NCBI GenBank assembly: GCA_937948985.1 | Contig: CALFAK010000158.1 | Span: forward strand, 1 to 34,183 | Reading direction: 5' to 3' | DNA: 34,183 nt | Origin: an uncultured Neomegalonema sp. | GTDB lineage: Bacteria > Pseudomonadota > Alphaproteobacteria > Rhodobacterales > Rhodobacteraceae | Shown here: positions 1 to 9,259 of the stretch, piece after piece | Layout of the letters: each line of letters opens with the position of its first letter | Position numbering within the stretch: the first letter of the stretch is position 1 | The notes under the pieces: model-generated | The model's input: only the letters and a program-made list of their open reading frames with translations | What the model was told of the DNA's origin: nothing | Databases searched by the model: none | Program-made: the position numbers and the translations under genes

Positions 1-36
1 GAATGACAGATCATCACGCATTGCTTTAAAATAAAC

Positions 37-65
37 ATTCCCTTTTCTACTGCGAAGAAGGGAAT
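37..65 (-). terminator. Probable terminator of tmm
   Basis: An inverted repeat of about 10 bp (attccctttt paired with gaagggaat-type bases) lies 28 bases beyond the tmm stop codon. Read on the minus strand it is followed by a T-rich stretch (GTTTATTTT). The stem is AT-rich at its base, so the terminator is plausible but not strong. Confidence 0.5.
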
Positions 66-92
66 ATTTATATGGGGCAATGCCAGAGGCGA

Positions 93-1430
93 TTATGTCT
101 GCAAATATGATTGCAGCGAGTCGTCCAGCGCGTCTTTCCACGGGGTGTGGTGCGGCGGGGCTTGGGTTCCGGTCATGGGAGAGACGTAACCGTGGTTGCG
201 GAACTCCATGATGCCTTTTTTCTTATGCTTCTTCCACTGGTAGAACGCCTCGTTCGACTTGGTGACGTCGAAGCCGGGGTAATCGGTTTCGCCCATCAGC
301 TCGCTGGTATAAGCGCCCTGATAGTCTATGCAGGCGTAATCGTCCTCCAGCGCATCCTCGCGGGCCTCACGGTCGGCGACATCGGCGCGCATGGCGGCTT
401 CGTCAGGGATCGGCAGCTTGCCCATGATCGCATCACGCACCCACCACGCTTGCGCATCGAACATGTTGAACGTGTACCATTGGTCCTGCATCCCCAGATA
501 GAAGAGATCGGGGTTGGGGATGTAGGCGACGCCTTTGTAGAGGTTGGCGCTGGCGAGGCGGTTGGCGGTGCGCAGGCGCAGTTTGTCTGACATGAACGGG
601 AAGTGGTGCTTGTAGCCCGTGCAGAGCAGGATCGCGTCAACGTCTTTGCTGGTGCCGTCTTTGAAATGGGCGGTTTTGCCCTCGACCTTGACCAGCGCGG
701 GGACTTCCTGCCAGTTTTCCGGCCAGTCATAGCCCATTGGTGCGGTGCGGTGGGCGACGGTGATGGATTTCGCGCCGTATTTCCAGCATTGTGAGCCGAT
801 GTCTTCGGCGGAGTAGGACGTGCCGAGGATGAGGATGTCTTTGTCCTTGAACTCAAGCGCATCGCGGAAGTCGTGGGCGTGCAGGATGCGGCCCTGATAG
901 CTTTCAAAGCCCGGATAATGCGGCACGTTCGGGGTTGAGAAGTGGCCGCTGGCGCAGATGACGTGGTCGAACACTTCGTCGATTTCAGTGTCATTGACGC
1001 TGTCATTGACCACGACGCGGAAGCCGCCGCCGGGGTTTTCCTCAACGCGGCGCACAGCGTGGTTGAACTTGATCCAATCGCGGATGCCCGCTTTCTTCAC
1101 GCGGCCTTCGATGTAATCGAACAGCACGGCACGGGGCGGATAGGAAGCGATGGGGTGGCCGAAATGCTCCTCGAAGGTATAATCGGCAAATTCCAGACCT
1201 TCTTTGGGACCGTTGGACCAGAGGTAGCGGTACATGGAGCCGTGGACGGCTTCGCCATGCTCATCAATGCCCGTGCGCCATGTGTATTTCCACAGACCGC
1301 CCCAGTCGTCCTGCTTTTCAAAGCAAACGATTTCAGGGATATCCGCGCCGTTAGCTTTGGCTGATTGGAACGCCCGCAGTTGCGCAAGGCCCGATGGCCC
1401 GGCGCCGATGATGGCTACTCTTTTGGTCAT
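93..1430 (-). CDS. tmm: Trimethylamine monooxygenase (Tmm), flavin-containing
   Basis: This 445-residue protein should oxidise trimethylamine to trimethylamine N-oxide in the cytoplasm using FAD, NADPH and O2. Bacterial Tmm enzymes are also known to oxidise dimethyl sulfide. Residues 9-14 (GAGPSG) form the FAD site. The flavin-monooxygenase fingerprint [11 protein letters not shown] is at 178-188, and the NADPH site GTSYSAED is at 203-210. The segment [14 protein letters not shown] near residues 71-84 and the closing [12 protein letters not shown] are typical of marine Roseobacter Tmm, and the length fits the family. The start ATG is preceded on the minus strand by GGGGAACC. The gene stands alone on its strand and is divergent from the iron alcohol dehydrogenase. 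Neither the TMAO demethylase (tdm) nor a TMAO transporter is in the window; they may lie to the left. The family call is secure by recall of Tmm sequences; in vivo substrate preference is inferred. Confidence 0.93.
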   Translation of the reverse strand: MTKRVAIIGAGPSGLAQLRAFQSAKANGADIPEIVCFEKQDDWGGLWKYTWRTGIDEHGEAVHGSMYRYLWSNGPKEGLEFADYTFEEHFGHPIASYPPRAVLFDYIEGRVKKAGIRDWIKFNHAVRRVEENPGGGFRVVVNDSVNDTEIDEVFDHVICASGHFSTPNVPHYPGFESYQGRILHAHDFRDALEFKDKDILILGTSYSAEDIGSQCWKYGAKSITVAHRTAPMGYDWPENWQEVPALVKVEGKTAHFKDGTSKDVDAILLCTGYKHHFPFMSDKLRLRTANRLASANLYKGVAYIPNPDLFYLGMQDQWYTFNMFDAQAWWVRDAIMGKLPIPDEAAMRADVADREAREDALEDDYACIDYQGAYTSELMGETDYPGFDVTKSNEAFYQWKKHKKKGIMEFRNHGYVSPMTGTQAPPHHTPWKDALDDSLQSYLQT

Positions 1431-1701
1431 ATGGTGGTTCCCCGTAAATTTATTTGTTGTTGCACCAATTTAAACCAATTTTTTCAATGCAGACAACAGC
1501 GATGGCTTGAAAAAGAAGAAAATAAGCGGCCCTGAGGAGGCTTGGGACTGTTTTTGGGTCAAAATTGGTTCTTTTTTCGCGATGCGATTATGGATAAGGC
1601 TTGACGTTGTTTGCGCAACCGAACCAATAACATGGCACGGGCGCGGCGGTGAATTTTGCCTCAGACGCTTGGAATGTGAAGCATTGAAGAAGGCTTGAGC
1701 C
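1431..1701. promoter_or_regulatory. Divergent tmm / alcohol dehydrogenase control region
   Basis: This 271-bp gap between two divergent start codons holds no convincing gene. Two direct copies of accaattt lie at 1464-1471 and 1474-1481, and an inverted copy (aaattggt) is at 1563-1570, so a regulator binding site is possible. A possible plus-strand -35 box (ttgacg) begins at 1601, with a poor -10 (caataa, 1625-1630). The middle is A/T-homopolymer rich. Binding protein and promoter positions are inference. Confidence 0.35.
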
Positions 1702-2847
1702 ATGCAGCTTACCGGAAACTGGTCCTATCCCACCGCAATCCGCTTTGGTGCGGGGCGTATCGCTGAGATTGCGGATGCCTGTGCGGCGGCTGGGATTTCG
1801 CGGCCCTTGCTGGTGACGGATAAGGGGCTGGCGGGAATGCCGATCACGCAATCGACGCTGGGTCTGCTGGATGCGGCGGGGCTGGGGCGGGCGATGTTCA
1901 GCGATGTTGATCCGAACCCGACGGAGATCAATCTCGCGGAGGGTGTCGCTGCCTATAAGGCGGGTGGGCATGACGGCGTGGTGGCGTTCGGCGGCGGGTC
2001 AGGGCTGGATCTGGGTAAAGCCATTGCGTTCATGGCGGGGCAGACGCGCCCTGTGTGGGATTTCGAGGATGTCGGCGACTGGTGGACGCGGGCCAATCAT
2101 GATGCGATTGCGCCGATTGTTGCCGTCCCGACGACAGCGGGTACGGGGTCTGAGGTGGGGCGTGCGAGCGTGATCACCAACAGTCAGACGCATGTGAAGA
2201 AGATCATCTTTCACCCGAAATTCCTGCCTGAAATCGTGATTTGCGACCCTGAATTGACCGTGGGAATGCCGAAGATCATCACCGTTGGCACGGGTATGGA
2301 TGCGTTTGCGCATTGTCTGGAAGCGTTCTCCTCGCCGTTTTTCCATCCAATGAGTCAGGGCATCGCGCTGGAAGGGATGCGGTTGGTGAAGGAGTATCTG
2401 CCGCGTGCTTTTGCGGATGGCACGGACCTGGAGGCGCGGGGGCAGATGATGGCGGCGGCGAGTATGGGGGCGGTTGGGTTTCAGAAAGGGCTGGGGGCGG
2501 TTCATGCGCTGTCGCATCCCATTGGCGCGGTGTACAATACCCATCACGGGATGACGAACGCGGTTGTGATTCCGCCAGTCCTGAACATGAACCGTCCGGC
2601 CATCGAGGATCGTATCGATCAGGCGGCGGCGTATTTGGGGATATCGGGCGGGTTTAACGGGTTCTTTGACTACGTCACGGGTCTGCGCGAAAGTCTGGGT
2701 GTACCCGATAAGCTGCGTGAATTGGGCGTTGGTGATGACCGGATTGATGAGCTGACCGTTATGGCGCTGGAAGACCCCAGTGCGGGCGGTAATCCGGTGA
2801 CGCTGACAGCGGAAAATACCCGCGCGCTGTTCGAGGCGTCTATCTGA
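1702..2847 (+). CDS. Iron-containing alcohol dehydrogenase
   Basis: A 381-residue group III (Fe-ADH) dehydrogenase, which interconverts an alcohol and its aldehyde or ketone with NAD(P). The nucleotide-binding glycine motif GGGSGLDLGKA is at 97-107, followed by PTTAGTGSEV at 143-152. The expected metal ligands are all present: D200 and H204 in GTGMDAFAHCLEAF, H268 in GAVHALSHP, and H282 in NTHHGMTNA. The length matches the family (about 380-390). The start ATG follows a GAAGGC-type ribosome site. Substrate cannot be deduced; nearby aldehyde dehydrogenase and transporter genes suggest it oxidises a catabolic intermediate. It converges on the YdcH gene, with a hairpin between them. Confidence 0.9.
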   Translation: MQLTGNWSYPTAIRFGAGRIAEIADACAAAGISRPLLVTDKGLAGMPITQSTLGLLDAAGLGRAMFSDVDPNPTEINLAEGVAAYKAGGHDGVVAFGGGSGLDLGKAIAFMAGQTRPVWDFEDVGDWWTRANHDAIAPIVAVPTTAGTGSEVGRASVITNSQTHVKKIIFHPKFLPEIVICDPELTVGMPKIITVGTGMDAFAHCLEAFSSPFFHPMSQGIALEGMRLVKEYLPRAFADGTDLEARGQMMAAASMGAVGFQKGLGAVHALSHPIGAVYNTHHGMTNAVVIPPVLNMNRPAIEDRIDQAAAYLGISGGFNGFFDYVTGLRESLGVPDKLRELGVGDDRIDELTVMALEDPSAGGNPVTLTAENTRALFEASI

Positions 2848-2888
2848 CAACGGGTAATGATGCGATCCGCGCATGATGCGCGGTGCAA

Positions 2889-2918
2889 CAAAAAAGCCCG
2901 GCGTGAGTGCCGGGCTTT
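2889..2918. terminator. Bidirectional terminator between the alcohol dehydrogenase and ydcH-like genes
   Basis: A perfect 8-bp stem (agcccggc at 2895-2902, gccgggct at 2909-2916) with loop gtgagt is flanked by aaaaaa on the left and ttt on the right. Read on the minus strand it has a strong six-T tail for the YdcH gene. On the plus strand the T tail is short, so it ends the alcohol dehydrogenase less firmly. Confidence 0.8.
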
Positions 2919-2941
2919 GGTATTCTGACGTTGATACTGGA

Positions 2942-3115
2942 CTAATGGATGCTGTGACTTAGCTTCTCGATCTCTTCTTTAATCTTCAGCTTTTGACGTT
3001 TGAGAGCCACGATGTTGAGATGGTCACTTCCCGGTAATCGTTGGCTTGCAGTAATGCTATCCTCCAGATCACGGTGTTTCTGTTTGAGCGTTTCAACGTG
3101 CGATGACAAACTCAT
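2942..3115 (-). CDS. Small YdcH-like (DUF465) protein
   Basis: A 57-residue protein with the composition of the YdcH/DUF465 family. It is almost entirely charged helix: HVETLKQKHRDLEDSI at 6-21, then the short turn TASQRLPGSDHL, then IVALKRQKLKIKEEIEKL at 35-52. The layout of two helices joined by a short turn fits the family, whose function is unknown. The ATG is preceded on the minus strand by a strong AAGGAGG ribosome site. It is divergent from ubiX across 111 bp and ends just before the shared terminator. The cellular role cannot be stated. Confidence 0.8.
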   Translation of the reverse strand: MSLSSHVETLKQKHRDLEDSITASQRLPGSDHLNIVALKRQKLKIKEEIEKLSHSIH

Positions 3116-3141
3116 GTAGCCCTCCTTGTTAAAGTCAGGAG

Positions 3142-3158
3142 TTCAGTACAGCACTGAA
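3142..3158. promoter_or_regulatory. Inverted repeat in the ydcH-like/ubiX divergent gap
   Basis: TTCAGT and ACTGAA are perfect 6-bp arms separated by five bases, lying midway between the divergent starts of the YdcH-like gene and ubiX. The position and symmetry suit an operator, but no regulator can be named. Confidence 0.3.
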
Positions 3159-3226
3159 TTATCGGTTTGTCATGGCCTTCTTTGCATTAATTTTGATCTC
3201 TTTTGAAACGAATTGAGTTTATCCAG

Positions 3227-3820
3227 ATGAATGAAAAATCCCCAAAGCGTCTCATTGTCGGTGTCAGCGGTGCGTCGGGAGCGGTGTATGCGGTGCGAAC
3301 ACTCCAGATGTTGCGCGAGATGGGGGTTGAGACACATCTTGTTGTGAGTCCGGCGGGACGCATGACTGTTAATTACGAAACGGGAATGGATTATGGCGCG
3401 CTTGCCGCGCTCGCGACTCACCATTATGGCGCGAAAGATATCGGGGCGGCGATCAGTTCCGGTTCGTTCAAAACTTTGGGAATGTTGGTTGTTCCGTGTT
3501 CGATGCGCAGTCTTTCGGAGATTGCGACGGGCGTAACCGCCGGATTACTGACCCGTGCCGCCGATGTGGTTCTGAAAGAGCGGCGGCGGTTGGTGTTGAT
3601 GGTGCGTGAGACGCCATTGCACACGGGGCATCTGCGCGCGATGACGGCGGCGAGTGAGATCGGGGCGATTATTTATCCGCCTGTTCCGGCTTTTTATGCG
3701 GAACCCAAGAGTATTGAGGAGTTGGTCGATCAGACGGTCTCCCGTGCGCTCGACCTTTTTGATCTGGATGCGCCCGCGACAAAACGCTGGGGCGAGGATT
3801 TGGAAAAGGGGCGGCGATAG
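3227..3820 (+). CDS. ubiX: Flavin prenyltransferase UbiX
   Basis: A 197-residue UbiX/Pad1-family enzyme. The family joins dimethylallyl phosphate to FMN, making the prenylated flavin needed by UbiD-type decarboxylases. The N-terminal FMN-binding motif GVSGASGAVYAVRTL and the later PCSMRSLSEIATG and RRLVLMVRETPLHTGHLRAM segments are typical. The ATG at 3227 (MNEKSPKR) is preferred over an upstream in-frame TTG because it gives the usual length, though neither has a clear ribosome site. No ubiD partner is in the window. The enzyme could serve ubiquinone synthesis encoded elsewhere or a catabolic UbiD. The aldehyde dehydrogenase follows 120 bp downstream, probably with its own promoter. Confidence 0.92.
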   Translation: MNEKSPKRLIVGVSGASGAVYAVRTLQMLREMGVETHLVVSPAGRMTVNYETGMDYGALAALATHHYGAKDIGAAISSGSFKTLGMLVVPCSMRSLSEIATGVTAGLLTRAADVVLKERRRLVLMVRETPLHTGHLRAMTAASEIGAIIYPPVPAFYAEPKSIEELVDQTVSRALDLFDLDAPATKRWGEDLEKGRR

Positions 3821-3838
3821 GCGCATAAGCGCCGTTTT
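3820..3838 (+). terminator. Possible weak terminator of ubiX
   Basis: A short hairpin (ggcgc, loop ataa, gcgcc) overlaps the last base of the ubiX stop codon and is followed by gtttt. The five-bp stem is short, so this is tentative. Confidence 0.35.
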
Positions 3839-3853
3839 GTCGGAAAACCGCTT

Positions 3854-3886
3854 GACAGTGCGGGGCTGAAAGGGTCCGACAGTGCA
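3854..3886. promoter_or_regulatory. Direct repeat upstream of the aldehyde dehydrogenase gene
   Basis: The octamer GACAGTGC occurs at 3854-3861 and again at 3879-3886, 25 bp apart and therefore on roughly similar helix faces, 55-87 bp before the aldehyde dehydrogenase ATG. The first copy overlaps a perfect TTGACA (3852-3857) that has no good -10 box at 17 bp. This could be an activator site; it is a candidate only. Confidence 0.3.
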
Positions 3887-3940
3887 TAATTTACGGATTT
3901 CAAAAGGCTTGAGTCTCAAGCCGCAAGACGAGGGATCACT

Positions 3941-5374
<1,434 letters not shown>

Positions 5375-5398
5375 CCATCGCCGCTGATTAAATGATGA

Positions 5399-5428
5399 CG
5401 CCCCGCATATCCTTGCGGGGCGTTTTTT
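5399..5428 (+). terminator. Terminator of the aldehyde dehydrogenase gene
   Basis: A perfect 8-bp GC-rich stem (cgccccgc / gcggggcg) with an eight-base loop is followed immediately by six T residues. This is a textbook intrinsic terminator. Its T tract overlaps the stop codon of the convergent NIPSNAP gene. Confidence 0.88.
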
Positions 5429-5744
5429 ATGCGTTGAAGAACGCGGCGGGTTGCAAGATTTTGTTTACTTGGGAGATTTGGAATCCCGCTTCCGCGCTGC
5501 GTTTCAGGTAGTCGAGCCAATCGGGGTCGGCTTGCATGGCCGCCCGTTTTTTGGCCCTGTCATCGGCGCTGTCATAGATCCAGATATGGACGTAGGAATT
5601 CACGTCTCCGGTCTCGGTTGAGGCGTAGAGCAGGGGCTTGCCGAGGTGGCGGGTCTGTGCGGGCCAGCCGTATTGTTCGTAAAGCGCGAGTTGCTTTTTG
5701 ATCGTACCGGGGCGGCAGGTGTACGTGCGGTGGTCGTAGATCAT
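5427..5744 (-). CDS. NIPSNAP family protein
   Basis: A 105-residue protein of the NIPSNAP family, a dimeric alpha/beta-barrel fold related to small monooxygenase-like ferredoxin-fold proteins. Signs are the opening MIYDHRTYTCRPGTIKK, the middle WPAQTRHLGKPLLYASTETG, and VNSYVHIWIYDSADDRAKKR followed by a short acid/aromatic stretch (DPDWLDYL). The length is right for a single domain. It starts eight bases after the TctA stop, with a GAGG ribosome site, so it is probably cotranscribed as the last gene of tctB-tctA-NIPSNAP. Bacterial NIPSNAPs often sit in catabolic clusters, but their biochemical role is not settled. No function is assigned. Confidence 0.85.
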   Translation of the reverse strand: MIYDHRTYTCRPGTIKKQLALYEQYGWPAQTRHLGKPLLYASTETGDVNSYVHIWIYDSADDRAKKRAAMQADPDWLDYLKRSAEAGFQISQVNKILQPAAFFNA

Positions 5745-5752
5745 TTCGGGCC

Positions 5753-7411
5753 TCAGTTAATCGATTTCAGGGCGCGGGTGGCGGCGGGGATTTTTCGCAT
5801 TATCAGCACCGCCAAGACGATCAGCACCACCGCGAGGGCGGGGCGCACAATGCCGCCCATCATGAACAGCGGCACGGTGAGCGCCAGCATCAGGACAGGT
5901 GCGTACCAGAGTGTCCAAACCTTCGTTCCGCGTTGTTTTTGGTATAAACTGAAGCCGATGGAGAAGACGCTGGCGATCAGGAAGAACAGGGACCAGGGGT
6001 GGGTGATGAACTCGGTCACATCGGTGGACAGCGCCAGCGAGCGGGACAGCCACCGCTCTGCAATCGGGCCGAGGACGACGCCGAGGATCATCGGGGCGAG
6101 CGGGAATTTCAGGGTGCGCATCGTGTAGCCGACGACGCCGAAGATCGCGAGGGTCCACATGTCGTTGGTGATGTTGTTCAGCGAGAACACCCCGATCCCG
6201 CAATAAACGAGGATGATCGAGGCGAGAACGTACATCCGCACCCGCGTGACCAATACGAACCCGCGCAAGGCACCCGTTTGCAGGATCAGGACGAGGAAGT
6301 TGGCGAAGAAAAACGCGATGAAGATGGCATATGCGATCTTGGGCTGTTCGGCGATAAAGGCGGGGCTGGGGATCACGTCGTGGATCAGCAGCGCGCCCAG
6401 CATGACGGCGGTGATCACATCGCCGGGGATGCCGAGCGCCATCATCGTGATAAGCGCCCCGCCCGCCGTGGCGTTGTTGGCGGATTCCGGTGCGATGATG
6501 CCGCCGGAATGTCCGGTGCCGAATTTTTCCGGCGTGGGCGATGCTTTCTTGGCCTGGTCATAAGCGAGGATGTTGGAAATTGATGACCCGGCGGCGGGCA
6601 GGACGCCTGTGAAGACGCCGATCAGGGACGAACGGACGAGGTTGATCCAGTCTTTGATAATGGTCGCGATGGCGCGGCGGTGTTCGATGCGCACGCTCAC
6701 ATCGCCCATGTCGGTCAGGGATTTGCGGGCGCTGGTGGTATCGCGGATGTCGGACATCAGCTGTGAAAAGGCGAACAGGCCGATGAGGACGGGCAGGAAG
6801 GCGAAACCCTCGCCGAGGAAGTCATTGCCGAAGGCGAAGCGTTGGACGCCGTTGATGTCATCCTCGCCCACGCACGCGACGATCAGGCCGAGCGCGCCGG
6901 AGATCAGCCCTTTTATCATGTTCTCGCCCGCAAGGCTGGCGGTCACGGTCAGGGCGAAGAAGATGAGGGAGAAATAGTCCCACGGCTGGAATTCCAGCCC
7001 GACCTTTGCGAGTTGGGGTGCGACCAGTACGAGGAGGACGGTGGCGATGATGCCGCCGAAAAAGGACGACCAGACGCCGAGGCCCAGCGCGAAGCCGGGG
7101 TCGCCGTTGCGGGCCATCGGGAAACCGTCGAAGGTGGTGGCGACCGATGAGGGGGTGCCGGGGATACCGATGAGGATGCCGGACATCAATCCGCCCGACA
7201 GTCCGCCGACATAGACGCCGATCATGGTGGCGACGCCTTGCGATGCCTCCATGCCGAAGGTGAAAGGCAGCGTCAGGACGATGGCCATTGCGATGGTGAA
7301 GCCGGGGATGGCGCCCGCGAGCAGGCCGGCCATCGCGCCGACGGTCATCAGCAGAATGGTTTTGAAAGTTGCGAGTTCTTGGATCGCGGCGAGGACGTTT
7401 TCGAGGATCAT
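5753..7411 (-). CDS. Tripartite tricarboxylate transporter large membrane subunit (TctA family)
   Basis: A 552-residue, highly hydrophobic permease of the TctA family, about 50 residues longer than the usual 500. The first family signature covers residues from about 30 to 120 (AGAIPGFTIAMAIVLTLPF, then GIPGTPSSVATTFDGFPMA). The second lies near the middle (SGGIIAPESANNATAGGA, then MMALGIPGDVITAVMLGA). About a dozen membrane segments are expected. The extra length is at the C-terminus, which carries several added hydrophobic stretches ending in a basic tail. With TctB and TctC it should drive ion-coupled uptake of a carboxylate across the inner membrane. TctB lies 12 bp upstream and NIPSNAP 8 bp downstream. 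Substrate unknown. Confidence 0.93.
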   Translation of the reverse strand: MILENVLAAIQELATFKTILLMTVGAMAGLLAGAIPGFTIAMAIVLTLPFTFGMEASQGVATMIGVYVGGLSGGLMSGILIGIPGTPSSVATTFDGFPMARNGDPGFALGLGVWSSFFGGIIATVLLVLVAPQLAKVGLEFQPWDYFSLIFFALTVTASLAGENMIKGLISGALGLIVACVGEDDINGVQRFAFGNDFLGEGFAFLPVLIGLFAFSQLMSDIRDTTSARKSLTDMGDVSVRIEHRRAIATIIKDWINLVRSSLIGVFTGVLPAAGSSISNILAYDQAKKASPTPEKFGTGHSGGIIAPESANNATAGGALITMMALGIPGDVITAVMLGALLIHDVIPSPAFIAEQPKIAYAIFIAFFFANFLVLILQTGALRGFVLVTRVRMYVLASIILVYCGIGVFSLNNITNDMWTLAIFGVVGYTMRTLKFPLAPMILGVVLGPIAERWLSRSLALSTDVTEFITHPWSLFFLIASVFSIGFSLYQKQRGTKVWTLWYAPVLMLALTVPLFMMGGIVRPALAVVLIVLAVLIMRKIPAATRALKSIN

Positions 7412-7423
7412 CTGGGTTGTTCC

Positions 7424-7936
7424 TCAAATACCGGGAATGATTTCGCCCCGGGGCAACAGCACCCGCAGGCCATAGGTGAACAGCGCCCACATCGCGCCGA
7501 CGGAGATGATGGCGATCAATGCGTGGATCACGATCTGCTTTGGCGCGATGCCGCCCAGAAAGCTGAGAAGCAAAAACACCAGCAGGGTTCCGCCGATCAA
7601 GGTGCCGAAAAACGGTAGCGTGGCGAGGAAGGCGAAATAGAGGGCGAAGCAGACTATCGGATTGAAATAGTACCGGAACCACCCGCTCAAACCGCCCGCA
7701 TGGGCGGGGGCGTCGTTGGGGCTGCCATCCGCTTTGCGCGCGCTATCGCCCATGAGTGACTGCGCGAAATAGATCAGGCACAGGGCGGTCAGGACATAGG
7801 AGACGCCTTTCGGCCATGCGGCGGGAGATAACTCGCCGAATTGGGGGTCGCGGATTTGGTATCCGGCCCAGATCAGCAGACCGCAAAACAGCAACAGAAT
7901 GATCGAAACGACAGTATCGCGGCTCATGGTGCCCAT
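7424..7936 (-). CDS. Tripartite tricarboxylate transporter small membrane subunit (TctB family)
   Basis: A 170-residue membrane protein in the TctB position and style. It has four hydrophobic segments: residues about 9-25, 43-58, 89-120 (probably one long or two close) and 130-158. Its N-terminal part (GYQIRDPQFGELSPAAWPKG) resembles the conserved first loop of TctB proteins. A second ATG three codons in (MSRDTVV) is an equally possible start. The gene precedes TctA by 12 bp, so the two are one transcript. TctC is on the same strand but 308 bp upstream, behind its own terminator, so tctBA probably has a separate promoter in that gap. Confidence 0.88.
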   Translation of the reverse strand: MGTMSRDTVVSIILLLFCGLLIWAGYQIRDPQFGELSPAAWPKGVSYVLTALCLIYFAQSLMGDSARKADGSPNDAPAHAGGLSGWFRYYFNPIVCFALYFAFLATLPFFGTLIGGTLLVFLLLSFLGGIAPKQIVIHALIAIISVGAMWALFTYGLRVLLPRGEIIPGI

Positions 7937-8148
7937 CGGGAGCCTTCTCCGGTGATTGTATTCAGCACCGTATCCGATGCGCTAAACATTTAGATTATCC
8001 TAGAATACTGTAACCTTCAGACTTGTTCCGAAGGTCCAGTTCCGGTGGAAACTCTGCTCTGAATTATCCGCACGGCGCCCCGCTTGTGCTGAACAAGTCT
8101 GATAATGACAGCTAACCCCGTCCAAAAACCATGTTCCCCGGAAGGAGA
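7937..8148. other. Non-coding gap upstream of tctB
   Basis: This is the left part of the 308-bp gap between tctB and tctC. No gene is supported; the short open frames here have no ribosome site or family likeness. On the minus strand the segment around 7990-8010 reads CTAGGATAATC, a possible -10 box for tctBA without a good -35 partner. The rest of the gap contains a hairpin repeat and the tctC terminator, listed separately. Confidence 0.4.
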
Positions 8149-8167
8149 CCCGGCATCAAGTGCGGGG
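8149..8167. repeat. Dispersed hairpin repeat, copy 1
   Basis: cccggca and tgcgggg form a 7-bp stem with one mismatch around the loop tcaag. The same layout, ccccgca / tgcgggg around acaag followed by a similar purine-rich stretch and a T run, recurs at 33913-33931. This suggests a dispersed intergenic repeat rather than a gene-specific site. Confidence 0.55.
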
Positions 8168-8195
8168 AGGGGATTTTTGGGACGATCCACAGCAA

Positions 8196-8228
8196 TAAAA
8201 AACCCGACGCAGCGTGTGATGCGTCGGG
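8196..8228 (-). terminator. Terminator of tctC
   Basis: A perfect 9-bp stem (cccgacgca 8203-8211, tgcgtcggg 8220-8228) is followed on the minus strand by seven T residues and lies 16 bases after the tctC stop codon. This is a strong intrinsic terminator. It may let the abundant binding protein be made in excess of the membrane subunits. Confidence 0.88.
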
Positions 8229-8244
8229 GGAGGGTTGGATCGGC

Positions 8245-9213
8245 TTATTTTTTGAACATGCCGATCTTGATCGCGACTTTTTCGTGCGCTTCGTATTCTT
8301 CTTTGAACCACTCAGCGTAAGCATCAGGGCCGCGATAGACGACCGGGGTGCCTTTCGCTTTGAGTTTGGCGATGAGTTCTTCGTTTTCGGCGGCGTTCTT
8401 GAATACCTCCGCCCACATGGCGACCACGTCTTCAGGGGTGCCTTTCGGAACCACGATCCCGCGATCAAGTGAGTAGGTCATGTCTGTGCCTAGTTCCTTG
8501 AGCGTGGGGACATCGGGGAATTGTGGCAGACGCTCGTCCGCAGCGATGGCGTAGGCTTTGAGTGTGCCTTGCTTCACGTTTTTCTCGGCGGTGGGAATGT
8601 TGACCGTACCGAGTTTGATTGTGCCCGCGAGGAGGGCCGTGACGCGTTGTTTTGTGCCGTCAAAGGGGATGTATTTGAACTTTGCGCCTTCGTTTTCATC
8701 CTCGATCAGCAGCCACATGAACTGGCTGGTGGAGCCGAGCGTTGCGCCAAGGGGGATGGTGTTCGGCTTTTCTTTCGCCTCGGCGATTACCGCCTTGAAG
8801 TCGGCCCAAGGGGCGTCACCGGAGGCGCCGATAACCTCTGGCGTTGAGGTGACCTGTGCGACGGTTTCGAAGGCGTCCCATGTGAACGGCACGCGGCCCG
8901 CCAGATAGCTGACAATCGCGCTTTGGTGGATGGCGAAGAGGGTACAGCCGTCGGCTTTGGCTTTCTTGGCCTCTTTCGCGCCTTTATTGCCGCCCTGACC
9001 ACTGATGGTGACAACCTGTACTTTTGGTCCGCCCATCTTGTTGATGGTTTCCTCAAACAGCGAGAAAATGATGTGCGTGCCACCGCCCGCACCCCAAGGT
9101 ACGATCAGTTTTGCGGTTGAACACGGGATATCAGCCGCGCTGGCACTGCCGAAGGACGCCAGTGAGATTGCGCCCGCTGCAAGGGCACTGCGAAACAGTT
9201 TTGACGCTGTCAT
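8245..9213 (-). CDS. Tripartite tricarboxylate transporter substrate-binding protein (TctC family)
   Basis: A 322-residue periplasmic binding protein of the Bug/TctC family. The start at 9213 (MTASKLFRSALAAGAIS) is chosen because a GGGAGA ribosome site lies just upstream and it begins a normal signal peptide with cleavage near SASA/ADIP. Longer in-frame openings add residues before the signal peptide. The mature start followed by KLIVPWGAGGGTHI is the family signature that contacts the ligand carboxylate. EVIGASGDAPWADFKAVI and LLAGTIKLGTVN are also family-like. It captures the substrate for the TctBA permease encoded downstream. It is divergent from the NMT1-like gene across a 145-bp control region. 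The ligand is unknown. Confidence 0.92.
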   Translation of the reverse strand: MTASKLFRSALAAGAISLASFGSASAADIPCSTAKLIVPWGAGGGTHIIFSLFEETINKMGGPKVQVVTISGQGGNKGAKEAKKAKADGCTLFAIHQSAIVSYLAGRVPFTWDAFETVAQVTSTPEVIGASGDAPWADFKAVIAEAKEKPNTIPLGATLGSTSQFMWLLIEDENEGAKFKYIPFDGTKQRVTALLAGTIKLGTVNIPTAEKNVKQGTLKAYAIAADERLPQFPDVPTLKELGTDMTYSLDRGIVVPKGTPEDVVAMWAEVFKNAAENEELIAKLKAKGTPVVYRGPDAYAEWFKEEYEAHEKVAIKIGMFKK

Positions 9214-9259
9214 TATTAAAGTCTCCCAAGATTTGGCAATTGTGCATTGCTCTGTCATC

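Noticed and set aside
111-590. Long plus-strand open frame opposite tmm
   Set aside because: It lies inside the tmm gene on the other strand, has no family likeness or ribosome site, and is a by-product of GC-rich codon use.
1999-2874. 291-codon minus-strand open frame opposite the iron alcohol dehydrogenase
   Set aside because: The translation is rich in R, H and P, as expected of an antisense shadow, while the plus strand carries all Fe-ADH motifs.
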